A DNA stretch of 64,000 bases from Luteibacter yeojuensis (GTDB taxonomy: Bacteria; Pseudomonadota; Gammaproteobacteria; Xanthomonadales; Rhodanobacteraceae): contig NZ_JAAQTL010000001.1 in the NCBI RefSeq assembly GCF_011742875.1, positions 248,001 through 312,000 on the forward strand, read 5' to 3'. Below, piece after piece: positions 1 to 8,918 of this stretch. Made by a program: the position numbers and the translations under genes. How positions within the stretch are numbered: the stretch's first letter is position 1; every line of letters begins with the position of its first letter. Below the pieces are notes generated by a model. The model ran no database searches. It was not told the origin of the DNA and worked only from the letters and a program-made list of their open reading frames with translations.

Positions 1-28
1 GGCGGTCATCCCGCGTACGGAGACCGCC

Positions 29-547
29 ATGCGCGGCCATATCATTCTTTCCCACGGTTCCGATTCCGGCCCCGACGCCACCAAGGTGAGCGCGCTCGCC
101 GCCCTGGCCGAATCGCTCGGCTGGAGCACGGTGCGACCGGACTACCGCGAGGACGATGCCCGTGGCCACGCGGGTTCCATCGATCCCCGCCTGGCGCGGC
201 TGTCGGCCGCCATCGCGGCCTCGCCGATGCCCCCCGTCCTCGTGGGCTCCAGCATGGGCGCCTTCGTTTCCGGCCTGGCCTCTCTGGACGCCCCCGTCGC
301 CGGCCTGTTCCTGCTCGCGCTGCCGGCGCGCATCCCCGGTTACCCGCGGGCGTTCGCCGTCCGCCCCGATGTGCCCGCGTTCCTCGTCCACGGCTACGAG
401 GATGACGTGTGCCCCCTGGACGAGGCGCTGGGCTTCGCCCGTCGCCACGCCATCCCCGCCCTCCTGGTGCGGGACGACCATCGCCTGGGCTCGACCCTGC
501 CCGATATCGAGGCGGAGTTCCGCCGCTTCCTTGGCGGCCTGGCATGA
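29..547 (+). CDS. Small alpha/beta-hydrolase (dienelactone hydrolase-like fold)
   Basis: A 172-residue cytoplasmic protein with a compact alpha/beta-hydrolase layout. The N-terminal strand IILSHG carries the oxyanion-hole glycine. The nucleophile elbow GSSMG places the serine at residue 75, D125 or D126 follows in HGYEDDV, and H151 lies in DDHRL, so a full Ser-Asp-His triad is visible. The length fits the short KANL3/Tex30-like or RBBP9-like hydrolases; no substrate can be read from the sequence. A purine-rich GGAGA precedes the ATG. Its stop overlaps the rlmKL start (ATGA), so the two are probably translationally coupled. The window begins only 28 bases upstream, so any earlier operon member is out of view. 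Confidence 0.85.
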   Translation: MRGHIILSHGSDSGPDATKVSALAALAESLGWSTVRPDYREDDARGHAGSIDPRLARLSAAIAASPMPPVLVGSSMGAFVSGLASLDAPVAGLFLLALPARIPGYPRAFAVRPDVPAFLVHGYEDDVCPLDEALGFARRHAIPALLVRDDHRLGSTLPDIEAEFRRFLGGLA

Positions 548-2688
548 GCGCCTTCTTCGCCACCTGCCCGAAAGGGCTGGAATACCTGCTGAAGGACGAA
601 CTGACCGCCCTCGGTGCCGGCGAGGTGCGCGAGGCGCTGGCCGGCGTATCGTTCACCGGCACCATGGATACGGCTTACCGGGCCTGCCTCTGGTCGCGCA
701 TGGCCAGTCGCGTGCTGCTGCCGCTGGCGGAGTTCGATGCCGCCGACCCGGAGGCGCTCTATGCCGGCGTACAGGGGATCGACTGGGCCGAGCACCTCGC
801 GGCGCACGGCACGCTGGCCGTGGACGCCAACACCGCGCAGAGCAAGCTCACGCACAGCCAGTTCATCGCGCTGAAAACGAAGGACGGCATCGTCGACCAG
901 TTCCGCGCCGCCAGCGGCGCGCGTCCCGATGTCGATCCCGAGGAGCCCGACCTGCGGGTGAACGTGCGCCTCCGCCGCGACCGGGCCACGGTGTCGATCG
1001 ACCTGTCCGGTTCGCCCCTGCATCGCCGGGGCTGGCGCGAGCAGCAGGGCGAGGCGCCGCTGAAGGAAAACCTCGCCGCCGCCATGCTCGTCCGCGCGCA
1101 GTGGCCGCGCATCTATGCCGAAGGCGGCGCGCTGGTCGATCCGATGTGCGGCTCCGGCACGCTGCTGATCGAAGGCGCGCTCATGGCCGCCGACGTGGCG
1201 CCGGGCCTGCGCCGCGATTACTACGGCTTCCTCGGCTGGCTGAAGCACGACTACGCGCTCTGGCGCTCGATCTACGACGAGGCGAAGGCACGCGCCGACG
1301 AGGGTCTGCGTGCCCTGCGCCCCGTGTTCTTTGGCAGCGACTCCGATCCGCACATGGTGCAGACCGCCAAACGCAACGCGCAGAGCGCGGGTGTCGCGGG
1401 TTTCGTCCACCTCGACCGGCGCGACGCCGTTCATGTCGAGCCGCCGCCAGGGACGCCGCTGGGCCTCGTCATCACCAATCCGCCGTATGGCGAGCGCCTC
1501 GGCGACCGCGCCGAGCTGCCGCTGCTTTACCGCGACCTCGGCCAGGCGCTGAAAGACCGCTTCGCGGGCTGGCGCGCCGCCGTGCTGGCCGGCGACGAGG
1601 AACTGGGTCGGGCCCTGCGCCTCAGCCCGGACAAGCGCTACGCGCTGTACAACGGTGCCCTGGAAACCCCGCTGCTCACGTTCTCGCTGCGCGCCCGCGA
1701 CGAGGCGCCGCGCGAGGCGAAGCCGCTTTCGGCCGGGGCGCAGATGCTGAAGAACCGGCTGGAGAAGAACGTCCGCCACTTGCGCAAGCGCCTGGCCCGC
1801 GAGGGCATCACCTGCTGGCGCGCCTACGACCAGGACCTTCCGGAATACGCCGCGGCCATCGACGTGTACGAAGACTGGCTGCACGTCCAGGAATACAAGG
1901 CCCCGCAGGATGTCCCGGCCGACGTTGCACGCATCCGCGTCCGCGAGATCGTGCGGGTGGCGGGGGAGGTCTTCGGGGTGCCGCGCGAGCGGATCGCGGT
2001 GAAGACCCGCGAACGCGGCAAGGGCGGCTCCAAGTACGGCCAGTTCGACCAGAGGGGAGAATTCGTGGAGGTCCACGAGGGCGGCCTGTCCTTCCTCATC
2101 AACCCCACCGATTACCTGGACACCGGCCTGTTCCTCGACCATCGCCTGGTGCGGGCACGGATTCGCGAACTCGCGGCAGGCAAGCACTTCCTGAACCTGT
2201 TCGCCTACACCGGCACCGCCAGCGTCTATGCGGCGGCCGGCGGCGCGCGGGACACCACCACGGTGGATCTTTCCGGTACTTACCTGGATTGGGCCTCGCG
2301 CAACCTCGCCCTGAACGGCTTCACCGGCAACCGCCACCGCCTGGTCCAGGAGGATGCGTTCACCTTCCTGCGCAATCGCTCCATGCAGTACGGGCTGATC
2401 TACGTGGATCCACCGACCTTCTCCAACTCGAAGAAGGCCGACGATTTCGACGTCCAGCGCGATCACGCCGAACTCCTGCTGCTCTGCGCGGAGCGCCTGC
2501 TGCCGGATGGGGTGATCGTCTTCTCGAACAACTTCCGCCGCTTCCAGCTTGATCGGGCGGCCCTGGAGCCCCATCTTTCCATCGAAGACTGGAGCGCACC
2601 GAGTATCCCGTTCGACTTTACCCGGCGCCACGACATCCACGGCTGCTGGCTGCTTCGGAAGCCGTTCGTGAATCCGTGGAAAACGTGA
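544..2688 (+). CDS. rlmL: Bifunctional 23S rRNA methyltransferase RlmKL
   Basis: A 714-residue protein, close to the roughly 700 residues of E. coli RlmKL. It methylates 23S rRNA at G2445 (N2, RlmL half) and G2069 (N7, RlmK half). The start MSAFFATCPKGLE is the conserved N-terminus and overlaps the previous stop, so the longer upstream reading is discarded. A THUMP domain lies at about residues 45-155. The RlmL catalytic motif NPPYGERL starts near residue 312. The RlmK half has the SAM-binding FAYTGTAS segment and the motif DPPTFSNSKK near residue 622. Fusion of the two enzymes in one chain is the normal gammaproteobacterial arrangement. No damage is seen. Confidence 0.96.
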   Translation: MSAFFATCPKGLEYLLKDELTALGAGEVREALAGVSFTGTMDTAYRACLWSRMASRVLLPLAEFDAADPEALYAGVQGIDWAEHLAAHGTLAVDANTAQSKLTHSQFIALKTKDGIVDQFRAASGARPDVDPEEPDLRVNVRLRRDRATVSIDLSGSPLHRRGWREQQGEAPLKENLAAAMLVRAQWPRIYAEGGALVDPMCGSGTLLIEGALMAADVAPGLRRDYYGFLGWLKHDYALWRSIYDEAKARADEGLRALRPVFFGSDSDPHMVQTAKRNAQSAGVAGFVHLDRRDAVHVEPPPGTPLGLVITNPPYGERLGDRAELPLLYRDLGQALKDRFAGWRAAVLAGDEELGRALRLSPDKRYALYNGALETPLLTFSLRARDEAPREAKPLSAGAQMLKNRLEKNVRHLRKRLAREGITCWRAYDQDLPEYAAAIDVYEDWLHVQEYKAPQDVPADVARIRVREIVRVAGEVFGVPRERIAVKTRERGKGGSKYGQFDQRGEFVEVHEGGLSFLINPTDYLDTGLFLDHRLVRARIRELAAGKHFLNLFAYTGTASVYAAAGGARDTTTVDLSGTYLDWASRNLALNGFTGNRHRLVQEDAFTFLRNRSMQYGLIYVDPPTFSNSKKADDFDVQRDHAELLLLCAERLLPDGVIVFSNNFRRFQLDRAALEPHLSIEDWSAPSIPFDFTRRHDIHGCWLLRKPFVNPWKT

Positions 2689-2765
2689 AGGAACGGTCGA
2701 GAAAACTTCAGTCCGGATTCAGCGCCGGAGCGCGAATCTGCGCTCGACACCTGGAGGTAACTGTC

Positions 2766-3185
2766 ATGAAAGGTAAGTTCGTCAAGTCGGGTCTCGCCCT
2801 TGCCGCCGCAGGTCTGATGGCTTTCGCCCCGGGCGCGTTCGCGCGCGGCCACGGCTACTACGGCGGCTACCATGGCGGTTACCATGGTGGTTACCACGGC
2901 GGGTACGGCTATCACGGCGGCTACCACGGCGGTTACTACCGCGGTGGTCATTACGACCACGCCGGTCGCTGGATCGCCGGTGCGATCGTCGCTGGCGCGG
3001 TGGTCGGTCTCGTCGCCAATGCCACGGCGCCGCGCACCGTGGTCTACGATCGCCCGGTCTATTACAGCCGTCCGGCAACCGTCGTCTATGAGGACGCGCC
3101 GGTCGTCACCCGCCGCGTAACCACCACCACGACATACGTGGATGACGGTTATGGCACGCGTTACGTCCGTGACGACGGGTATTGA
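2766..3185 (+). CDS. Exported Gly/Tyr/His-rich repeat protein
   Basis: A 139-residue protein with a clear signal peptide (MKGKFVKSG, a hydrophobic core, then a cut after AFA at about residue 22). The mature N-terminus is a short tandem array of GGYHGGYH units, rich in Gly, Tyr and His. A hydrophobic glycine/alanine-rich segment (WIAGAIVAGAVVG) and a Tyr/Val/Thr-rich tail with RRVTTTTTYV follow. The strong Shine-Dalgarno GGAGGT 7 bases before the ATG selects this start over an earlier in-frame one. The repeats could bind metals or associate with the envelope, but no function is recognised. The gene is monocistronic and closed by a strong terminator. Confidence 0.8.
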   Translation: MKGKFVKSGLALAAAGLMAFAPGAFARGHGYYGGYHGGYHGGYHGGYGYHGGYHGGYYRGGHYDHAGRWIAGAIVAGAVVGLVANATAPRTVVYDRPVYYSRPATVVYEDAPVVTRRVTTTTTYVDDGYGTRYVRDDGY

Positions 3186-3212
3186 TCCGTCGCTCGGGAA
3201 CAGGAAGAAGAA

Positions 3213-3238
3213 GCCCGGCCCTCTGGCCGGGCTTTTTT
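3213..3238 (+). terminator. Rho-independent terminator
   Basis: GCCCGGCC-CTCT-GGCCGGGC forms an 8-bp perfect stem followed by six T. It lies 28 bases after the stop of the Gly/Tyr/His-rich gene and also separates it from the convergent MocR gene. Confidence 0.93.
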
Positions 3239-3269
3239 GTGGTTGACCCCTCCTGACGACGGATAGGCG

Positions 3270-4700
3270 TCAGCGCCGCGCGTGGAGCGCGCCCGCGAGC
3301 CTGCGGATGCCTTCGCGGATATCGGCCGCGCTCATCTGCGAGTAGCCGAGGAGGAGCCCGGGTTTCCCCGGGCCCACGAAGTAACCCGACAGCGGATAGA
3401 CGCCCACGTCGTTGGCGGCCGCGGTGTCGATGGCCCGCTCTTCGTCGAAGTCGCCGGCCGGCCATAACACGACGTGTGCGCCCGAAGCGGCGCCGGTCAT
3501 TCGCATCGTGCCTCCAAAGGCGTCTTCGACCGCGTCGACGAGCGCGTCGCGGCGCAGGGAAAGGCTTCGGCGCACGCGGCGAAGGTAACGCTCGTAGGCT
3601 CCCGAACCGATGAATTCGGCAAGTACGCGCTGCTCGAGTCCCGCCGTATGCCGGTCGGCAAGCCACTTGGCCGTCGCGAAGGCATCGACGAGCGACTTCG
3701 GCACGATGAGGTAGCCGACGCGGAGCGCGGCGAAGATCGTGCGCGAGAACGTCCCGACATAGATGACCCGTCCGGCGGTATCCAGGCCCTGGAGGGATTG
3801 CAGTGGTTGCCCGTCGTAGCGGAACTCGCCATCGTAATCGTCCTCCACCACGACCGCATTGGATCGCCTGGCCCAGTCGAGGATCGCCAGCCGGCGCGGG
3901 ATGGTCAGGACGGTTCCGGTCGGGAACTGGTGGGACGGCGTGAGGAAGAGCGCCCGCGCGGAGGAGGGCAGGTGCTCCGGATCGAGTCCCGCGTCGTCGA
4001 CGTCCACGGCATGCAGGCGCGCGCCGGACATGGCGAGGACCGCGCGCGTGCCCTGGTAGTGCGGGTCCTCGATGGCGACCGTGTCGCCGGCGTCGACCAG
4101 CACGCGGACGATCAGGTCGATGGCCTGTTGGGATCCGCTGACGACCACGATCTGCGAAGGATCGCAGGCAACGCCTCGAGAGCGTGCCACGTGATCGCAG
4201 ATGGCTTCCCGGAGCGCGAGGTTCCCTGCCGGTACGCCATAGTCCAGATCGCGAACCGACATCTTCCTCGCGTGCTTTGCCAGGAGTTGTCGCCACTGCG
4301 CGAATGGGAAGTCCGTCACGTCGCCCCGGCCATAGGCGAAATCGTACCGCCGGGGTCTTGCGACGGCGGCCGGAACGATGGCCGCGCTGGCTGCTTGGGC
4401 GCGCCTGCCATACGCCGAAAGGGCGATCGTTTCCTCGCGGCGATCGACAATCCGCGCAGCGATGCCAGGCAGCACGTATGTCCCCGAGCCGCGGCGGCTC
4501 CCGACATAACCTTCGGCCAGCAACTGCTCGAACGCGATCACGACGATGGTCCGCGAGACTCCCCATTGCTCGGCGAGGTCGCGCGTCGAAGGCAGTCGGT
4601 CGCCGGCGCGCAACCGGCCCGACAGGATCGCCTCGCGAAGGCCCTCGAAAATCTGGCGGCCGAGGGGGCCGTTGTCATCGAGTGGTATGGTCAGTTTCAT
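3270..4700 (-). CDS. MocR/PdxR-family regulator (GntR HTH fused to aminotransferase-like domain)
   Basis: A 476-residue protein. The start MKLTIPLDDNGPLGRQIFEG is chosen because the winged-helix GntR domain begins there (LSGRLRAGDRLPSTRDLA, residues about 10-75). Upstream in-frame codons would run into the divergent gene. A fold-type-I aminotransferase-like domain follows (about 120-470), with the segment VVEDDYDGEFRY that normally holds the PLP-contacting Asp and Tyr. At the position where the family usually has the Schiff-base lysine (GTFSK), this protein reads GTFSR (Arg320). It may therefore sense a ligand without an internal aldimine. It is divergent from a flavin-nucleotide-binding protein gene with only 40 bases between the starts, the usual regulator/target layout. 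Confidence 0.88.
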   Translation of the reverse strand: MKLTIPLDDNGPLGRQIFEGLREAILSGRLRAGDRLPSTRDLAEQWGVSRTIVVIAFEQLLAEGYVGSRRGSGTYVLPGIAARIVDRREETIALSAYGRRAQAASAAIVPAAVARPRRYDFAYGRGDVTDFPFAQWRQLLAKHARKMSVRDLDYGVPAGNLALREAICDHVARSRGVACDPSQIVVVSGSQQAIDLIVRVLVDAGDTVAIEDPHYQGTRAVLAMSGARLHAVDVDDAGLDPEHLPSSARALFLTPSHQFPTGTVLTIPRRLAILDWARRSNAVVVEDDYDGEFRYDGQPLQSLQGLDTAGRVIYVGTFSRTIFAALRVGYLIVPKSLVDAFATAKWLADRHTAGLEQRVLAEFIGSGAYERYLRRVRRSLSLRRDALVDAVEDAFGGTMRMTGAASGAHVVLWPAGDFDEERAIDTAAANDVGVYPLSGYFVGPGKPGLLLGYSQMSAADIREGIRRLAGALHARR

Positions 4701-4740
4701 AAAAATTGGAGCTTCTATAAGGCCACTATAGCGCGCCAGC
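4701..4740. promoter_or_regulatory. Divergent MocR/PNPOx promoter region with inverted repeat
   Basis: This 40-bp gap is AT-rich against its surroundings. It contains the dyad CTATA (4715-4719), 7 bases, TATAG (4727-4731). Each arm resembles a -10 element for one of the two divergent genes, so the promoters probably overlap and a bound MocR protein could control both. The assignment is inferred. Confidence 0.45.
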
Positions 4741-5439
4741 ATGGAGCCGACCAAAGCCGGTCGTCGGCCGAAGGGGAGCAGCGTCTTGGAACCGAAGGCA
4801 CGAACCGAATTGCGGCAGCTGGCTGCCCGGGGCACGCACGAGTGGGAGGCGATCGCGGCCATCCTCGATGCGGGCCTCCTGGCGAGCGTGGGATTCTCGG
4901 TCGACGGCCAGCCCTTCGTCCTTCCCATGCTTTACGGGCGCGCCGGGAGGACGCTCTACCTGCACGGCGCGGCGAGCGCCCGCATCATGACGGTGCTGGG
5001 AGGCGCGATTCCTGTGTGCGTGTCGGTCACGCTGGTGGATGGCATGGTGCTGGCGCGGTCCGCGTTCAATCATTCGATGAACTACCGGTCCGTCGTCGCC
5101 TTCGGCACCGCGCGCACGATCGAGGATCCGCGGGCCAAGCTCAGCGCGCTCCGCGCCCTGTCGGAGCACATGTTGGCGGGGCGGTGGGACGACGTGCGCG
5201 GCCCGAACCGTTCCGAGCTGGCGCAGACGGCGGTGCTGGCAATGGACATCGAGGAAGCTTCCGCCAAGGTCCGGAATGGGCCGCCGATCGACGACGAGGC
5301 CGATCTTCCGCGTCCGACATGGGCGGGCGTGCTGCCGCTTTCCACGGTGGCGGCTGCGCCGGTCGCCGATCCGCAGCTGAGGCCGGGGATAGCGCTTCCT
5401 TCGTACCTCGAGAACGCTGGGGAGGCGGGGCGGTCATGA
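4741..5439 (+). CDS. Pyridoxamine 5'-phosphate oxidase-family flavin-nucleotide-binding protein
   Basis: A 232-residue protein of the split-barrel FMN-binding superfamily. Recognisable features are GLLASVGFSVDGQPFVLPMLYG, LYLHGAASARIM and NYRSVVAFGTARTIED, the usual order for the Nim-like/PNPOx-like proteins often found beside MocR regulators. It probably binds a flavin or related cofactor in the cytoplasm; its substrate is not known. The ATG at 4741 lies immediately after the presumed promoter. A strong Shine-Dalgarno AAGGGGAG precedes an in-frame TTG near 4786, which would remove 15 poorly conserved residues and is a credible alternative start. The stop overlaps the next ATG. Confidence 0.85.
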   Translation: MEPTKAGRRPKGSSVLEPKARTELRQLAARGTHEWEAIAAILDAGLLASVGFSVDGQPFVLPMLYGRAGRTLYLHGAASARIMTVLGGAIPVCVSVTLVDGMVLARSAFNHSMNYRSVVAFGTARTIEDPRAKLSALRALSEHMLAGRWDDVRGPNRSELAQTAVLAMDIEEASAKVRNGPPIDDEADLPRPTWAGVLPLSTVAAAPVADPQLRPGIALPSYLENAGEAGRS

Positions 5440-5981
5440 ACACCCTTCTCGCAACCGTGGCCATGGCGGCCATCGGTGTTGTCGCGGTCGCGCCCGTGGC
5501 TGCGCGGGACGGCCAGCAGGATTTCGATTGGGAACGGGGGCGATGGACGACGAAGGTCCGTGTCTTACGCAACCCGCTGTCGGGCGAAGCGCCTCGCTGG
5601 GCAACGTATGAGGGCAGCAGCGTCGTCGTGCCATTGCTCGACGGCAAGGCGAATTTCGCCGAACTGTCGGTGGCCGGCAGCGCCGGGAAGATCGAGGGCG
5701 GCGCCTTGCGCCTGTACAACCCCGTCTCCCGTCAATGGAGCCTCAACTTCGCCAATCTGCGGAACGGCATGTTGACGGCGCCCGTGTTCGGTGGATTCGA
5801 CGGACATGGCAAAGGCACGTTCGTCGGCTCCGACCTGCTCGACGGCAAGGCCATCCTCGTGCGCTTCGTCATCACGCAGGCATCCGCATCGTCCGCCCGG
5901 TTCGAGCAGGCTTATTCGGCCGACGGCGGCGCGACCTGGGAAACGAACTGGATCGCGACGGACACCGCCGAAACCCCGTGA
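5436..5981 (+). CDS. Exported protein of unknown function (DUF1579/lipocalin-like barrel)
   Basis: A 181-residue protein with a signal peptide (MNTLLATVAMAAIGVVAVAPVAA, cut before RDGQ). The mature part starts with DFDWERGRWTTKVRVL and continues through alternating strands with YEGSS, GKANFAEL, RLYNP and WSLNFANLRNG, ending with YSADGGATWETNW. This pattern is typical of secreted small beta-barrel proteins annotated as DUF1579-like or uncharacterised. It is translationally coupled (ATGA) to the preceding flavin-binding protein gene, so it is probably co-regulated by the MocR protein. No catalytic residues are apparent. Confidence 0.75.
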   Translation: MNTLLATVAMAAIGVVAVAPVAARDGQQDFDWERGRWTTKVRVLRNPLSGEAPRWATYEGSSVVVPLLDGKANFAELSVAGSAGKIEGGALRLYNPVSRQWSLNFANLRNGMLTAPVFGGFDGHGKGTFVGSDLLDGKAILVRFVITQASASSARFEQAYSADGGATWETNWIATDTAETP

Positions 5982-5996
5982 CAGCGAGCGCCATGT

Positions 5997-6022
5997 GCAG
6001 GAGCCGCTATCGCGGCTCCTGC
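5997..6022. repeat. REP-like perfect hairpin between convergent genes
   Basis: GCAGGAGCCGC-TATC-GCGGCTCCTGC gives an 11-bp perfect stem with a 4-base loop. The core GGAGCCGC/GCGGCTCC is shared with the REP elements elsewhere in the window. There is no T-tract on either side. It lies between convergent genes, where it could impede transcription or protect 3' ends. Confidence 0.75.
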
Positions 6023-6042
6023 CAAGGAAGCGCCCCCCCGAT

Positions 6043-6480
6043 TCAACGCACCATGCCGTTGGGCTCGGCGCCCGAGCCCTTGCGCTTGGCGTTCTTCTCG
6101 AGCTTCTTGTAAGTCGCCTTGTCGATCTTCTCGACCGACGTGATCTGGCACGGCGGATCGTCGCGACGCACGATCTGCTCGTTGATGCTTCCGCAGATGC
6201 GCATGGGCGCTACCGCCTTGATGTTCTCGGCGCCACGGAAGCGAATGCCGCCGCCGAGATCCATGCGCGGACAGTCGACGTCGGTGGTGATCTTGAAGAA
6301 GTTCGGTCCATTCGCCACGACCACCGTGCGGTCGTCGACCATGGCCCAGTTGCTGATGCGATCGGTACGCATGCAATCGTTTACGGGCAGTTCGTGACGC
6401 GCCTGGGGACGGGCATCCTGTGCCTGAACGGTGGCGCAGGTGACGATTAACGAAGCTGCGAGCAGGTAACGGACGTTCAT
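6043..6480 (-). CDS. Exported small protein (DUF6491-like)
   Basis: A 145-residue protein. The signal peptide MNVRYLLAASLIVTCATVQAQ selects the start at 6480 over an upstream in-frame ATG. The mature domain contains CMRTDRISNWAMVDDRTVVV and DCPRMDLGGGIRFRG, with Cys residues that could form disulfides. Its length and motifs match small periplasmic proteins of Xanthomonadales annotated as DUF6491, whose function is unknown. The C-terminal tail is strongly basic (KKLEKNAKRKGSG). It is transcribed away from egtB. Confidence 0.8.
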   Translation of the reverse strand: MNVRYLLAASLIVTCATVQAQDARPQARHELPVNDCMRTDRISNWAMVDDRTVVVANGPNFFKITTDVDCPRMDLGGGIRFRGAENIKAVAPMRICGSINEQIVRRDDPPCQITSVEKIDKATYKKLEKNAKRKGSGAEPNGMVR

Positions 6481-6661
6481 GGCACATCCTCCGTGGGTGG
6501 TATCCAACGTTAAGCCTGTTCGTGTCGAAAAACGAGGCGACCGTTGCCCCAGGTCCATCGCTCGTTAAGGTAGTGGCAGGTCCCGCTCACATTTGGTGAA
6601 CGTTTGCTGAGGCATCGTCCCCCGGTGGCGCCGTCCCCACCGGCATTACCGGAAACTTCGC

Positions 6662-7930
6662 ATGACCGTCCGCCCGCTCGGCATCCCATCCATCCCGCCT
6701 GCCGGCGTAGACATCGCACGACGCTTCCTCAGCATACGTCACCGTACCCGGGAACTGGCCGCCCCGCTGCGTCCCGAGGACACCGTGATCCAGTCCATGC
6801 CGGACGCCAGTCCCACCAAGTGGCACCTGGCCCATACGACATGGTTCTTCGAGCATTTCGTGCTCGGACGCGACGCCGCTCACGTGCCGGCGAATCCCGA
6901 GTGGCATTACCTGTTCAATTCCTACTACCAGTCGGTGGGCCCCATGCATGCGCGGCCGCGCCGCGGTCTCATCACGCGTCCCGCGCTCGACGAAGTGCTC
7001 GATTACCGCGCCCGTGTGGACGATGCGGTCGCCGAACGTATCGCGCGGGGCAGCGATGACGCGCTGCCCGCGCTCGTCGAGCTGGGACTCCAGCACGAGC
7101 AGCAACACCAGGAACTGCTGCTCACCGACATCAAGCACGCGTTCGCGCAGAACCCGCTGGAGCCCGCTTATCTCGCCGACGCTCCGCGCCCGCTCCCGGT
7201 CGCCGCGCAGCCGCTGCGTTACGTGCCCTTCGACGAAGGCGTGGTCGAGATCGGTCATGCAGGCGACGGCTTCGCCTTCGACAACGAAGGGCCGCGTCAT
7301 CGCGCGTACAGGCAGGCCGGATCGCTCGCGAACCGGCCCGTGACGAATGCGGAGTACATGGCCTTCATCAACGACGGAGGTTACCGCGACCCCATGCTAT
7401 GGCTTTCCGACGGATGGGCGACGGTGCAGGCGGAAGGCTGGGAGCGTCCGCTGTACTGGGACGAGGCGCTTGAAACCGAATTCACGCTGCACGGCCGCCG
7501 CACGATCGATCCGCATGCACCGGTATGCCATATCAGCTATTACGAGGCCGACGCCTTCGCGCGCTGGGCGGGCGCGCGCCTTCCGACGGAAGTCGAGTGG
7601 GAAACCCTGGCGGCGGACGTCCCGGTGCGTGGGAACCTTCAGGACGAAGGCGTGTTCCAACCCATGGCCATATCGTTCGAGGCCCCGCTCGGGCAGATGT
7701 ATGGCGATGTTTGGGAATGGACGATGAGCCCCTATATCAGCTATCCGGGTTTTCGACCGCTGGTCGGCGCGCTCGGCGAGTACAACGGAAAATTCATGAA
7801 CGGGCAGTGGATCCTTCGCGGTGGATCCTGCGCCACGCCCGCCGACCATATTCGTGCAACGTACCGCAACTTCTTTCCTCCCCATGCCCGTTGGCAGTTT
7901 TCGGGGATACGACTGGGAACCGATCGATGA
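6662..7930 (+). CDS. egtB: Ergothioneine biosynthesis sulfoxide synthase EgtB
   Basis: A 422-residue non-haem iron enzyme that joins hercynine to a thiol donor (gamma-glutamylcysteine or cysteine) with oxygen. The N-terminal DinB-like domain carries the probable iron ligands H58 (WHLAH), H145 and H149 (HEQQH). The C-terminal FGE-sulfatase-like domain shows RLPTEVEWE, GDVWEWT and LRGGSCATP. It is translationally coupled to egtD through ATGA. No egtA, egtC or egtE homologue is adjacent; such minimal two-gene loci are common in proteobacteria. Confidence 0.95.
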   Translation: MTVRPLGIPSIPPAGVDIARRFLSIRHRTRELAAPLRPEDTVIQSMPDASPTKWHLAHTTWFFEHFVLGRDAAHVPANPEWHYLFNSYYQSVGPMHARPRRGLITRPALDEVLDYRARVDDAVAERIARGSDDALPALVELGLQHEQQHQELLLTDIKHAFAQNPLEPAYLADAPRPLPVAAQPLRYVPFDEGVVEIGHAGDGFAFDNEGPRHRAYRQAGSLANRPVTNAEYMAFINDGGYRDPMLWLSDGWATVQAEGWERPLYWDEALETEFTLHGRRTIDPHAPVCHISYYEADAFARWAGARLPTEVEWETLAADVPVRGNLQDEGVFQPMAISFEAPLGQMYGDVWEWTMSPYISYPGFRPLVGALGEYNGKFMNGQWILRGGSCATPADHIRATYRNFFPPHARWQFSGIRLGTDR

Positions 7931-8907
7931 GCGCTCAACCGAAAGACATCCGCGTGGATGACCGTCACCCGGATGTCGAGGACACCCTGGAAATCGTGCG
8001 ACGCGGGCTTGCCGCGAAAACCAAGAAACTTCCCTCCCGGCTCTTCTACGACGAACGTGGTTCCGCCTTGTTCGAAGCCATCTGCGAACAGCCGGAGTAT
8101 TACCTCACGCGCACCGAGATCGCGATCATGCGCGACCACGCCGCGGACATCGCGGCCACGCTCGGCCCCGATGTGCGCCTTGTGGAATACGGCAGCGGCA
8201 GCGGCATCAAGACCCGCATGCTCCTCGAACACCTCGAAACCCCGGCGGCGTACGTGCCAGTGGAGATTTCGCGCAGCGCGCTGATGGAAAGCGTGGCCGA
8301 ACTCGCATCGCGCTTTCCCGATGTGCCGATGCAGCCGGTGTGCGCCGACTTCACCCTGCCGCTCAGGCTGCCGGTGGCGATACGTCCCCCGCGGCGCACG
8401 GTCATCTACTTCCCGGGTTCCACCATCGGCAACTTCGAGACGAAGGAAGCCATCCGCATCCTGCGCCAGATGCGCGCCGAAATGAGTGACGGCGGCGGCG
8501 TCCTCGTCGGCGTCGACCTGAAGAAGGATCCCGCCCGGATCGAAGCCGCCTACAACGACGCCGCGGGCGTCACGCGCGACTTCACCCTGAACATGCTGGT
8601 GCGGCTGAACCGCGAGGTGGGTGCGGATTTCGACGTGTCCGCCTTTCGTCACCGGGCGCGCTACAACGCGCTGGCCGGCCGCATCGAGACCGACCTGGTC
8701 AGCACGAAGCGGCAGGACGTGCATGTGGGTGGCGACACCTTCGCATTCCGCGAAGACGAGGCCATGCACGTGGAATACAGCTGCAAGTACTCGCTGGAAG
8801 ATTTCGCCCAGATGGCCGCCAAGGCCGGCTTGTCGGTCGCCCAGGTGTGGATGGACGACGAGCGCCGCTTCAGCGTGCAATACCTCGTGCGCGCCACGCC
8901 GGCTTGA
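7927..8907 (+). CDS. egtD: L-histidine N-alpha-methyltransferase EgtD
   Basis: A 326-residue SAM-dependent enzyme that trimethylates histidine to hercynine, the substrate of EgtB. Family marks are KTKKLPSRLFYDERGSALF at the N-terminus, the SAM loop VEYGSGSGIKTR, FPGSTIGNF in the centre, and a C-terminal YSCKYSLEDF segment for histidine binding. Length is normal for the family. Together with egtB it gives a two-step route to the ergothioneine precursor sulfoxide; a C-S lyase must be encoded elsewhere. A REP pair follows the stop. Confidence 0.96.
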   Translation: MSAQPKDIRVDDRHPDVEDTLEIVRRGLAAKTKKLPSRLFYDERGSALFEAICEQPEYYLTRTEIAIMRDHAADIAATLGPDVRLVEYGSGSGIKTRMLLEHLETPAAYVPVEISRSALMESVAELASRFPDVPMQPVCADFTLPLRLPVAIRPPRRTVIYFPGSTIGNFETKEAIRILRQMRAEMSDGGGVLVGVDLKKDPARIEAAYNDAAGVTRDFTLNMLVRLNREVGADFDVSAFRHRARYNALAGRIETDLVSTKRQDVHVGGDTFAFREDEAMHVEYSCKYSLEDFAQMAAKAGLSVAQVWMDDERRFSVQYLVRATPA

Positions 8908-8918
8908 AACTGTCTCTT

